Below, piece after piece: positions 53,214 through 63,275 of a stretch of 64,000 nt of DNA. Under the pieces are notes generated by a model. The model saw only the letters and a list, made by a program, of their open reading frames with translations, ran no database searches and had not been told where the DNA came from. The DNA is from Diplodia intermedia (taxonomy: Eukaryota > Ascomycota > Dothideomycetes > Botryosphaeriales > Botryosphaeriaceae), in the NCBI GenBank assembly GCA_021495925.1, contig JAKEKT010000028.1, forward strand, positions 310,001 to 374,000, given 5' to 3'. The translations under genes and the position numbers were made by a program. How positions within the stretch are numbered: position 1 is the first letter of the stretch; each line of letters starts with the position of its first letter.

Positions 53214-56123
53214 TCAGACGTCTCTCCAACCAGCATGCTGAACTGCTCTGTGGCCGGTCGAGCTGGCCCTGCCTTTAACTTCGTGGTCTCCGCCCCGGCG
53301 GTAACCTTCCTTTCTTGGGTGATAAGTCTCTTCTATCTCACGGACCCTCACAGTACGGCCATGCTCGTTAACGACGCCAACATCTCTGACGTCAACCAGC
53401 CTGTACGAATCGCCGCTCGCGTTGCTGCTGTCAGCTATAGATCTTTGTGACCATGGAAGCTTGCTCTCAAGTGGCTTCGGCATGGGGCGTGTTCCTGCAT
53501 AGTCCGTGTACGTTGTCGTCCCAGGTGCAGGGCCTCCAATAGGAGGGGTGGGCGATCGGTAGTATGTGATGTGATCAGGGGTTTGGACGTGACGGACACG
53601 CCGCTTGGCGGGGGCAGCATCCCGATCCTCGCCGAAAGAGGGCTTACGAGCGATGCGACCTCTTGCGGCGTTCCGGTCTGGTGCGTGCGTTTCGTCGTCT
53701 TGACGAACCTGAGAGCTCGTTCGCCGTGGCTCTTGCCAGTATCCATAGTCGCTCAAGCGGTGAGGACCTAGATTTGGACGCTGCTTAGCATCCTTCAGCA
53801 CAGGGTTGCTTAGTTGACAGTGATGAAGCTTACCGGCGCGAGGGACAGTCTCTAAACTACCGGTGTGGCCATCGATATGTGGTCTATGCCTTCGTGCACT
53901 CTTTCCAGCCGGACGAGCCTGGCTTTCTTCTTGCACGTAGTGAGCTCTCCGATGAGAGGTTGGAGGCTCCAGCGCGAACGACACTCGTGGGCCTCCATGA
54001 GTTATACCTACCTCTTCAACGCCGCCCACATGTGCGCCCCTCTCTGGAGATGGCGACCGGTGTCTTGGCCGAGGTCGGCTATGGGACCGCAGGATACCAC
54101 GGACTTTTGTGCTGGAGTAGTGCTCATCAGGGCCGTGCGATGGATAGGCGATGGAGTGTCGCCTTTGCTCGCGTGATTGACGCGGTGGAGAAAGGCTTGT
54201 CTGATGCCTCGGTTCCAATCCATGTTGCATGGCAGGCGCATGAGAGGTTGGTGCATGTCGAGGCGAATCGCTGAGGTCAGCAGGAACCATTACTCCGTGA
54301 CGGAAGGCCTGAGGGTGTTCGCGGAGACGATGCTCGGCATCGCTCACCTGACGGTGCATAGAAGGTTTGCGGTTTGGGCCTGGTTGAGGAGGAGGGCCAT
54401 TCTTTACGACTCTTGAGTATCCTTGTTCACGAACCAATGCTGGCTCGGGGCTGACAGAGTGTGTGCGCAGCTCCTTTGTGCGCCTAATCAGGGTGTAGTC
54501 ATCATCTATGGGATTGAATGGGGAGTTTTGCCGACGAACTTCGCGATGCACGCCCTCCGTATCCTTGGTCCGGATCCCCTTGCGGCTGTCGGCCCTACCA
54601 CGCGACCTATGGGTGTGCTCCTCGTGCTGTTCAATGGTGGTGGCTTCCTGGCAATCAGTCCTTCCATGACGGCCTCGCGGGGATGCAGGGCTGTTGGAAC
54701 GGCGCTCCCGAATCACGAGTCTAGTCCTGCTCCCGGACCTACTTGAATATTTAGTGTTAGCGTCTAATGCCTGGTGTTAAGGGAATGTTGACTCACCTGT
54801 GATGATGGCGTCGATGGTTGCGTAGATCCTTGTCTTCCATGGCGACAATGCGAACACTTTCGCTCTCTCTGACAGCACGCTTGCCTGGTTTATTGACTAT
54901 CACCATTCCATCTTCCTCACTTGAGCTTGAGCTGGTAGCTGAGCGGCACTTGCGGCATGGCTCGGGGATGATCTGTTGACCCGGGACTAGAGGATGCTGC
55001 CTATGATATCTTGTCGAACGTGGCTGACGGCAGATTGAGCAGATGTGGCACTGCAGAGCCACGTGCTTGTGACTTGAGCGACACTCGGGGTTTTTGAAAT
55101 TGTAGGAATTGTCAAAGTAGGATGGCGATGTGGCCGTCGGTGAGTCTTTCGTGTGTGTAATGGTGATCTCCTCCGATCGTACGAGCTCGCGGGATGGCGG
55201 TAGGGGCGCTGGAGGGACGGGTGGAGGAGGATGCCCGTGTGACGGCGGTTGGTCTGTAGGTGGCGGTGGCATCATAGGTAGCATTGGATGTGGCGGAGGC
55301 CACGGTGGTGGTCCGTAGAAGCCAGGTGGTTGCATGTGAGGTGGAAGCATAAGCTGGCTGCCGTACGGGTAGTCATGAGGAGGGCCAGATCCCCAGTTCC
55401 CTGCGGGGGGAAGTAGCCCAGGTGAAAGGGGAGAAGGGGAGCGTGATGCCATCTCCTTCGGCGTTGTGGCGTGTTTCAGGAACTTGTCCACCGAGAACCC
55501 GGGTATGAGAGCCTCAAGAGAGGAATCTGATAAAAGGTGCGGAGGATCAAAGGTTTTGGGTCTCCTGTGCCAAGGCTTGTGTGGAAACAGTGCTCTTCGA
55601 GTCGTCCTGTTCAGGCCACCTTCTTTCTCAGATGTGTCGCAAACGTTCGAAGGGATCGACTGCGCATTTCCTGGCTTTTTGCTGTCTTTGGCTGCGTCCG
55701 GGTTCGCTGGGGCTCCGCCCTTTGGGTCTCCTGCAGGTGAGGTAGGGCTGTCTGCTTCAAGCACGGTGCTCGGTTCTGGTGAGTTTGCAGGCTCAGTTGA
55801 AGAGAGCGCCGGTCCTGGAGAAGGGTCTAGCACCTCAAGCGGGCTGTGAGGCCGGGGTCTGAGTTGGCGGCTATGTCAGTGTTGTACTCGATGGAGAGAG
55901 AAATCCAGGCTTACATGAAGGCTCCAAGAGGAGCGTAGCAATACGGGGCGTAGTAAGGTGGCAACGCTTCGATACCGCTGTGAGGTGGTGGGTTTGAGAG
56001 CGGAGTGAAGTGGTCGAAAGCGTAGGGGTGGTGGTGGTGGAAGGCGAAATGGTCGTTGAACTCAGTCAGCGGCCGCACCCGCGGCTGCCTCGAAAAGACG
56101 CGATTGGAACGCCGCGGTGCCAC
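53214..56123 (-). CDS. Large Arg/Ser/Pro-rich disordered protein with a Cys cluster
   Basis: About 930 residues in three exons. Exon 1 (from 56123) starts MAPRRSNRVFSRQPRVRPLT. GTAAGC at 55914 joins to IPRPHSPLEVLDPSPGPALS (or six residues longer, as a second acceptor exists). Exon 2 has a Pro-rich segment (PPPPTDQPPSHGHPPPPVPP) and a Cys cluster, HVALQCHICSICRQPRS then PEPCRKC, which looks like a small zinc-binding site. Exon 3 follows a 56 nt intron (54741-54796) and is almost wholly Arg/His/Ser/Pro-rich, with SRSGSRTRLVIRERRSNSP at its start and RGILRSHSRPRPRHRSPSPE inside. It ends VKGRASSTGHRAVQHAGWRD. RS/RH-rich regions suggest a nuclear, RNA-linked or phospho-regulated protein. I recall similar proteins with the Cys cluster in other ascomycetes, all uncharacterised. 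Confidence 0.75.
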
Positions 56124-56580
56124 TGCGCTGGATGTTAGCCTCTACTGGAAGGCACAACGCGGGAACGTCGCCCGCAAAGTCGGCGATTGCGTAGGCGCTT
56201 TAGGCAAGAGCCCGGAGTGGGCGCGGAGGAGCGGTACTTGACTTATGTGAGCAGCGAAACAGCGTCGATGGCAAGAGCGCGTGGATGGCGACAGGAAGGA
56301 GAGGGCATCAAAAGTTGGGCGGTAGTTGAAGGTTCTGGGATCTCTGGCAAACGACATTGGTGTTATGGGCCAAGCAGTGACACCAACCACGGGCGGCTCT
56401 CGCTTACGGATGTGAATGAAAGTGAAGCCTTCACGCTCGTGGGCCTCCACCCGCAGTGATGCAATTTTTGTATTTCCCGCGCCTTCGCTATCCTGGCGTT
56501 TGTAATATACACATCTAAATCTTTTCCATTTTTTCCGCTAATAAGAGAGATGAAAGCCACGCTGCATCCAATCCGGCATC
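56124..56580. other. Intergenic region between the disordered protein gene and STT3
   Basis: 457 bp between two minus-strand genes. Promoter of the disordered-protein gene and the STT3 3' UTR; nothing else recognised. Confidence 0.55.
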
Positions 56581-59084
56581 TTACTCAACGCGCAGGACCT
56601 TCGGGCCCTTCTTCTTGGCAGCACGCTTCTTCTTGTTACCCTTCTCGAATGCCATGGCGCTAGCGTGGTCTCGGCCGAGGTTATCCAAGTCTTTGACCTT
56701 GTAGATACGGATAATCCAGTTCTCGCTGGTAAACGCCTCCTCGATGGTGCTGAGCTGCGGTCCTTCGGCGGGAAGACGAGCGCCGCGAACACGGTCAGTA
56801 GCTTGACCAGCAGGGAAGAGGGAGTTGTAGTTGTAGTAAGACATCTTGTACCTAAAAATTTGTCAGTAAAGCATGGTAACCGTGAGGATGTTTAACTTAC
56901 ATCAGGCTGTTCTTCATGGTAGGAGTCGCCTGGTCATCGACGCGGTACTCGCCTCTGGGAGTGAAGAATTCACGCTCCTTGACCTCATCAGGCCAAATGC
57001 CCTCGGCAATCCTGACCATCCACAGGAATTTGTTGATGTCATCGCCAGAGTAACCAAGGAGGCCGCCAAAGACAACAAGAACATAGTCGACCTCATGCTG
57101 ACGCATGATGGGATAGCTAACCTCCTCACGGGAGCTCATGGCCTTGCCAACAGTGGCAATGTGAGTATTGTTCCACGTGTTGTTATCAACAAGCGTAGGC
57201 CTGTCCGCCATGCCACCAATCTGGTAACCATAGTCCCACCAAGACATGATCTTAGCATTCTCCGGCGTGTTCTGACGGAGCCAGTAGTAAGCCTCACGAT
57301 AATCATCAATGATGTGCTGGCTTCCATCAGGGAGTCTGCTTGCCAGAACGACCGAAGGGGACGAGTACGCGTTCGACGTAACCCAAGTACAGTGCAGGAC
57401 GAAAAGGAGCAGGTAGATCGTGGTCGACGCGACAATAGTAAGCTTCGACGCGTACGAGTAGATGCCAACGAGGGGCTCACGAGTGGAGCGTAGCGAAGCT
57501 GGAAGAATCGAGGACGCAACCTCCTCGACGCTCGCGCCGTTCTCCTTGGCCTTGGCCTTGACGACCGCAGCGGGGGTCTGCACGACGAGGTAGGAATCCA
57601 GGATCTGCGAAAGAGCCATGGCTGCCGCAACGCAAACAACCGGAGTAAGAGTCAACATAAGGCGAACCATGACACCGGCGAAGTAGCTAGCCAGAACAGC
57701 ATAGATGACAATGAAGACTTGCTCGTCGGTGAGCTTGCGGAAGCACATGTAGACACCGGCGGGAAAGAGCCAGATCATCATGTTCAGGTCGAAGAAGAAA
57801 GCAGGCCAGGCAGTAGGCTGATGCTCGGAGACTGAAGCGATGATGGGAATGTGAATCTTCGCATATCCCGTGTCCCAGAGCGAGTAGAAACGGCCGGTCC
57901 AGGGAGCGATGACGCCAGAAACAGTAAGGAGGACGAGGCCACCGAAACCAACGACGAAGATCAGCAGGACCAGGCTGCGGAGGAGGGTCTGGAATTGCCT
58001 GGTCGGGAGCTGCGTCCTGACCCATTCGGTGAAGCCAACGATCTGCAAAAGGCCAAACACACCTGATCTGGGTTAGAGGAAAGAATCGAGAATTGGATCC
58101 GAGTGTGGCTTACCAAGGGAGGCCATGTGCTCACTGCTCCTAATGGGCAAGAAACCGACGAAAGGGATCTGCATGCTAGCCAGCGTTCCCAGCGCGTACC
58201 AAGTGGTGTAGCTAACGTAGAGACGCGGGCTGTAACGCCCCATGCAGATGAGCACAAACGCGTGTAGGGGAAGCAGGTTGGTGATGAAAACGTATCCACC
58301 CCACGCAGACACCATGTAGCCGTAGAACAGCGCACAAAGGGCGCCCCAGAAAGCGGAGCCATTCTTCAGAGCCTTGATCCACAAGAAGAAGGTGAAGACC
58401 AGCAGGAAAATGGCAATGGCCTCGTTATCATAGCTTCCAGCAACCGAACGGGAAATGTAGCCTGGCGAGATGCCTATGAACGCCGCGGCAAGGAGACCGG
58501 CCGATGGAGACTCGGACATCTCGGATGTGAGGAGGTAAGTGGCAAGAGCTGTCAGGCCTGAGAATGCAGGCGCCAGAAGCACGCAGATGTTCCGAATGTC
58601 AACGGGGATGGTCAGGAAGCGGAGGACGTGGTAGATGACGCCGCTGGTAACCATGAGGCCGGGATAGAGCGTTCCGCCAGTGACGCGGCCCAATGGATGC
58701 CATGTCCCTACAAAGAGCACATGTCAGTGACGTGCTCATCTTTTGTATGCATTGTGCACGCGAGCGGGCGGAGAAGGGGTGCGGCGCGAGGCGTACTGTC
58801 GTCGAACCAGTCCCAGAAGCTATAGAAGCCATGCTTGACAAGGTACTTTGTGGCGCGGAAGTTGAACCAGGGATCGACTGCGAGCCATTCAATTAGCAGG
58901 TGCGCGTGTGAAGGCATCCGGGGTACAAACACTCGTGGATGATGCTCTCGAAACGGATGACACTGAACAGACGGCTGGAGACGGCGGCAGCTGCAATGGT
59001 GGCTAAGATGATGATGCGAAGCATGCCACGGGTATTCCGACCCGTGGCACCCTCCAAAAGGCTCGTCTCCGCGGCGGTACCCAT
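56581..59084 (-). CDS. STT3: Oligosaccharyltransferase catalytic subunit STT3
   Basis: Multi-pass ER protein that transfers the lipid-linked glycan to Asn-X-Ser/Thr. Five exons: MGTAAETSLLEGATGRNTRG ... FESIIHE (from 59084); FDPWFNFRATKYLVKHGF with the catalytic Asp of the first luminal loop; TWHPLGRVTGGTLYPGLMVT through the SVAGSYDNEAIAIF loop; a 387-codon exon containing SVSEHQPTAWP, WWDYGYQIGG, DNNTWNNTH and the DxxK helix DINKFLWMVRI; and the final exon (56581-56844) YKMSYYNYNSLFPAGQATDR with a basic end. The junctions (GTTTGT..GCAG between exons 1 and 2, GTAAGT..TTTAG before the last exon) restore the frame. About 745 residues and 11-13 membrane segments, as usual for STT3. Confidence 0.96.
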
Positions 59085-59817
59085 GTCGAGCTCTGGGTTG
59101 CGAAGGCAGAGGCAATTGAAGGACAGTGGTGTTGTTGGAGCTTGCGCTGAGCCGCGCGTAACGAACACCTATCCTAGAGCTCCGCCAATCGTCAGCGCCA
59201 AGACTTCCCCTGCCGAACTCTCCCCAGGCTTTGTCGCAGCATCCGCGTTCACAACGCCGCTTCCCTACATTCCAGCTCACGCACGCCGCTTGGCCACAGT
59301 TCAATGTACCCGTCCCTGTTGGCGGTACTCTAGCCTGACGCCGGCGTCCCGCTGCGGTGCCTCTGAGCTCCAATAATGCACCGGCCTCGCCTCGCCCCGC
59401 AATGCGTTCGGACGCGCACGGTAGCTTGATCAGGTCGCACAGGCGCGCCTTTGGACCTCCAAGGTCTGAGCAGTCGGCTAGGTACGATCAACGTTCATCA
59501 CGGTTGTCACAGCTGTTGCGAGTCATTTGTTCTGCACGCCAGTGGAAACAGTATCGTCGCGTGTATGGGGTAATCGATTGTCATCAAAAATTAAAAGAAA
59601 CTGCCATGTCGTTCGCAGCGCGGGATCAGAGACTAGGAAGCTCTAGCGATTCCCGGTGCAGGCCATGAGAAGCCCGATCCCACAGCTGTTCGCGCCCAAC
59701 GGTACCCAAGCCGGAGTGTTATGGGTATCAAATCCAGACTCGACGTAGCCCGGCTCTAGAGCAATAATATGGACTGTCGCAAGCGTCTGGGCAAGCGACG
59801 CGAATGTCCTTCGCATC
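59085..59817. other. Intergenic region upstream of STT3
   Basis: 733 bp containing the STT3 promoter and leader and the 3' region of the CYSTM gene. The frame of STT3 exon 1 is open a little upstream but the first conserved Met is at 59084. Nothing else recognised. Confidence 0.5.
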
Positions 59818-60346
59818 TCACAACAAACGTTTCATTGACGCCGAAGTTGTCCGTTTAGCAGCAGTCCTCGGCACACTAGCGCTGTTAGCTGAAGCCGTAT
59901 GTTGGCCTCTCGTGAAGCAACTCACCTCGCAGCATTCCGCGCAGCACTCGCACCCTTCCTCACAGACGAAGCAGCAACAAAGAACTGCCAAGCAAGTACC
60001 CAGGCAGCCGCGGTCCTTCTTCTCCTTCACGATGACGGTCTGGGGTTGTTGCGGGTATTGCATCTACAAACATGTCAGCTACTGAAGGTAGACTCTGTCG
60101 CTGTGTTTTCTTACCTGCGGCGGCGGGCCCTGCGGATAGCCTTGCTGAGGGTAGCCCTGCTGAGGGTAGTAACTACACAAAGTTAGTCATGGTTCCTGTC
60201 GCAAAAGCGCTCCGTGGTATCGCATGGTTCCTGCCGCGAAAGTGCTATACGATATCGCAGAGGACGGGCGCTCGACAGGCGCACAGTGAGACTTACGCCT
60301 GCTGGGGAGGCGGCGGCCCTCCTTGGTAGTATCCTTGGTTCGACAT
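59818..60346 (-). CDS. CYSTM-type small cysteine-rich membrane protein
   Basis: Small protein of the CYSTM class: a Tyr/Gln/Gly/Pro-rich cytosolic part followed by a Cys-rich hydrophobic module at the membrane. Exons: MSNQGYYQGGPPPPQQ (from 60346); YYPQQGYPQQGYPQGPPPQ; and MQYPQQPQTVIVKEKKDRGC, then LGTCLAVLCCCFVCEEGCEC and CAECCE. Introns use GTAAGT and GTAAGA with TAG acceptors. The end is unclear. Unspliced, the frame continues VSCFTRGQ to a stop at 59818. A further intron (GTGAGT after CCE to an acceptor near 59882) would end the protein two codons later, at 59876, closer to the usual CYSTM length. Such proteins are linked to stress tolerance in plants and fungi; no specific role here. 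Confidence 0.8.
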
Positions 60347-62112
60347 GGTGGTTCTCGGTCTATGACGCGGTCAGCTGGGGTCCGGCAAGCGGTGGGTGCG
60401 AGCGGGCGCGCACTCACAAGAGTGGTGAGTCGAAGACGACGAGTGTTAGGTTGCGGGCGTAGCGGGTGTGGAGAGCGGAGTCGGAGCTGAAGCGTCTGAG
60501 GCGCGGGCAGCAGCAGATTATAGGTGCAAGGGAGGGTAGGTGAGAGCGACAAGGCTGCGATTTATCCACTAGCAGACGGGCGGATCAGCACCAGACTCAA
60601 GCGAATCTCGAACCCGCCACAGCTGGCGCACCTGACGCTGCCTCCGCACGAGAGCCCGGTCCCCAAAGCAGCGCGCGCCACTGACCGTACTGCGCCGCTG
60701 CTGCGCCTGCGTGTGGTCATTTTCGCGCAGCTGAGCCACCGGCCCTGTCCACACCGCGGACTTGACGGGCCCGCCGCCGGGCAGGGCGAAGCTTTTCGCG
60801 CACGCTTGGCCCAATCTTGGCTTTCACACGCCTCGGCAACTCGACGCCGGCGCACGTAAGCGCTGCGCCCCCGACGGCCGCCGCCATTGGCTGTGCAGTC
60901 CGCAGACCTCGCGCTCGCGCCACCCAGCTCTCACGCGTTACGGAACCGACAAGCCGACACCGCGTAGCAAGTGGCCGCATCAACCACTTGGCTCTGCCAG
61001 CCCACGCCGATGAAGCCTTCCTTTCCGTCCGCGCGGCCCTCTTGGCGTGCAGCCTGCATGCCGTTCTTTCCGGCCTCGCTGCCTTGCCGTTGGCCGCCGG
61101 CTCGCACCGCCTCCATCAAATACCAATACGAGCCGCGCCAAACCATCCTTCCCGAGCTTGTCTAGCTCGCGTCATCAAGGAGCAATCGTTGCGGGAAGCT
61201 GCCGCTGCTGCCGGTTTCCTCTGACGCCGTCTCGCTCACGGTTCACCCTTTGCTACTTCGTAATTGCAAGGACGACCGCGCCCCATCGCCACATGATCTC
61301 AAACAACAAAGCTCCTGCCACTCCAAACGCACGCATACCTGTGCCCGGACACGCCTTCCGGATGTGCTGTACATATATGCAGGGCCACGGAAGCAACCAC
61401 TCTCGTGGTCCGTCGAGGCGCGCAATCTACCAGTGGAGATCCCTTGTTCTTCCTGGCCAAGCTCATTCTGATCGTCAATGTTTCATATCCGTGTCGTGGC
61501 GGATTATGTCTGCCGGCCTATCAACGCTCTTCCTGGAGTTATCGGACAAACACCTCTCCTCCACCCAAAGGGAAAAAGAAAGAAGCAAACCCCGGGCAAC
61601 CGAGGTCGACCACTACGGTAGAATTGGTTTGATTTGGTTTTGAGGTTTCTCGTCCGTGTAGAATCCGAGACTGTTACAGATGTGTACTTTTGAAAAGCAC
61701 ACGAACTAGCCAACGTCCTGGTCGAGGTCTTACATTCGACCGTACTATAGTTATCTCCTTCCTCGGCTTCCTCCCATGCCACTTATAAAGAACATCCCTA
61801 ATTTTCTTGATTGCCTCTTCCAGGCGAGAGTTCTTAGCTTTCTGTTGGTAGCTGAATGACTGTTTAATAAAGTAATCAGAGAGTCTAAGTAAGCCGATTG
61901 TCGCTGGCCCCTTGCGCGTCTATAGTCCTTCTATTCGAAGGATTGCGGAGGACTAAAATGACCCTTAATTATCGCACGTATGGCCTTTGAACTAGTTCAA
62001 GGCAAACTGGGGAGGGGGGTGGGGGGTTCAGCGCCCAAAGCAGGGGCGCAGGGATTCTAGAAGTAAGAAAAGCGTGGGGGTTTGACGGGACATGGCGCGG
62101 AGCAGTGGATGG
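60347..62112. other. Intergenic transition region, no gene seen
   Basis: About 1.8 kb with GC falling from left to right. Contains short unsupported frames (the longest on the plus strand, 61047-61643, has no motif), a small inverted repeat TAGTCCT/AGGACTA (about 61922-61955), and a G-tract cluster at 62009-62026. No gene or RNA recognised. Confidence 0.5.
62009..62026 (+). other. G-tract cluster with quadruplex potential
   Basis: GGGGAGGGGGGTGGGGGG: at least four runs of three or more G within 18 bp, about 100 bp before the AT-rich repeat block. Fits the G3+ quadruplex pattern; folding is inference. Confidence 0.55.
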
Positions 62113-62685
62113 CGGCAAATTACTTAAATATCTGGTTTTTTAAAAGGTGCCTACAAATTTGACACCCCCATTTCTAAAATTTGACACCCCCACCGCCAAT
62201 TATTGACACCCCTCTAGGAGCGCAACTAATTCTCCCGTTTTCACTACTAAATTACGAAGCAAAACCGGAGAATTTAATAAGATCTCATCGCAAGCAAATC
62301 CACCTATTAACGCCCTAATAACGATAGGTAAGTAGCTGTTGTAGGCGAGGATCGGTAGGTGGGTGGCTATTACGGGCGAAGGTTATAAAAGAACGGGCCC
62401 GGCCCGTGTTACCGCGCCGGCCGGAATATAGATAATCCGGTAGGGCTAGGCCTATTTTAGTAAGCCTTCGCACGGATATCCGAGGAATATTACTTTAGTA
62501 AAGCGAGACTTCTATTAATACCACGCCTTATATATCGATCGTATCGCGATACAACTTCGTATATATTAAGAAAGATATATATAAATGCCTTAAAAAATAT
62601 TATATATAGATTATAGTTGATTTGGGTGTAATGCACGACTAGAAATATAAGGGGGTGTTAATAATTAGCGGTGGAGGTATTAAAT

Positions 62686-62935
62686 TGTGAGGCTGTAGGT
62701 GCACGAAGGCGGAACAGGGAGTTCACTGCTAGATAGCAATAAGGCTTAAATTAATGGATAGACGAATCCTTAGGGGGTTCGTCTCTACTAGCGAGGCCAG
62801 AGGAAAAGGGATTGTGTGCCGAGTGTCACGTGGCTAGCACGTGACCCGCGTGGGCCACGCATGCAGGCCGCAGGCCTGCCGCATGGGCCACGCAGGGTCC
62901 TCGCATGGCGAGGACCTCACCTGTCGGTTCTAACA
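62686..62935. mobile_element. Probable solo LTR, 250 bp, rich in hairpins
   Basis: Starts TGTGAG and ends CTAACA (TG...CA ends), and is flanked by a perfect 5 bp duplication TAAAT (62681-62685 and 62936-62940). Removing it with one TAAAT restores the right inverted-repeat arm of the host TIR element exactly, so the insertion borders are firmly set. TG...CA ends with a 5 bp duplication are the marks of LTR retroelements, hence a solo LTR left by recombination. It is GC-rich in its right half, unlike its surroundings, and full of short perfect palindromes. Confidence 0.75.
62825..62916. repeat. Row of four perfect short hairpins
   Basis: Four perfect inverted repeats in 92 bp: GTCACGTG/CACGTGAC (62825-62845, loop of 5), GCGTGG/CCACGC (62848-62860, loop of 1), GCAGGCC/GGCCTGC (62863-62879, loop of 3), GGTCCTCGC/GCGAGGACC (62896-62916, loop of 3). 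A fifth, AGACGAA/TTCGTCT, lies at 62760-62784. All are inside the probable solo LTR. Confidence 0.9.
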
Positions 62936-62981
62936 TAAATTTTAGAAATAGAGGTGTTAAATTTATAGACACCTTTTAAAA

Positions 62982-63130
62982 ATAACTTCTAAAATACTTA
63001 TACCCTTACTAAAATACCCATCTAGATATTTAAATAAATAGTAGATCTTATATAAAGTAAAGTTAGTAATTTATAAGAAACTAGATATTTAAATAAATAA
63101 AATATAAAGTAAGATATTTATATAAATATT
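62982..63130. repeat. AT-rich direct repeat, copy 1 (right part)
   Basis: Continuation of a repeat whose left part is 62113-62145 (CGGCAAATTACTTAAATATC...). Reads CTTACTAAAATACCCATCTA and TATATAAAGTAAAGTTAGTA, matching copy 2 with few changes. The TIR element sits inside this copy. Confidence 0.8.
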
Positions 63131-63135
63131 ATTTA

Positions 63136-63275
63136 CGGTAAATTATCTAAATATCTAGTTTTTTAAAAATAATCTCTAAAATATCTATACTCTTACTAAA
63201 ATACCTATCTAGATATCTAGATAAATAATAAAGCTTATATAAAGTAAAGTTTATAATTTATAAAAAATTAAGCAT
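63136..63275. repeat. AT-rich direct repeat, copy 2 (uninterrupted)
   Basis: Starts CGGTAAATTATCTAAATATC and continues AGTTTTTTAAAAATAATCTC, CTTACTAAAATACCTATCTA, TATATAAAGTAAAGTTTATA. It lacks the TIR element and so shows the empty insertion site. Confidence 0.82.

Larger units (their letters stand above)
62146..62973. mobile_element. Non-autonomous TIR DNA transposon (MITE-like), interrupted
   Basis: The left end starts GGTGCCTACAAATTTGACAC; the right end, read in reverse complement and with the inner insertion removed, starts GGTGTCTATAAATTTAACAC. The two arms align without gaps for 67 bp with ten differences, all transitions. The element is flanked by TTTTAAAA on both sides (62138-62145 and 62974-62981). 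Because this octamer is palindromic, the true duplication could be TA, TTAA, TTTAAA or all eight bases (mariner-, piggyBac- or hAT-like). Length is 828 bp, or 573 bp without the inner 250 bp element and its 5 bp duplication. The arms hold three spaced TTGACACCCC-like motifs, as in subterminal transposase sites. No coding capacity. Confidence 0.85.

Noticed and set aside
61918..61960. Inverted repeat TAGTCCT/AGGACTA as ends of a tiny element
   Set aside because: Arms are only 7 bp, there is no flanking duplication, and such palindromes are expected by chance.
62686..62935. SINE or tRNA-derived element as an alternative to a solo LTR
   Set aside because: A GGGTTCGTCTC piece resembles a B box, but no matching A box at proper spacing and no tail repeat is seen; TG...CA ends with a 5 bp duplication fit an LTR better.
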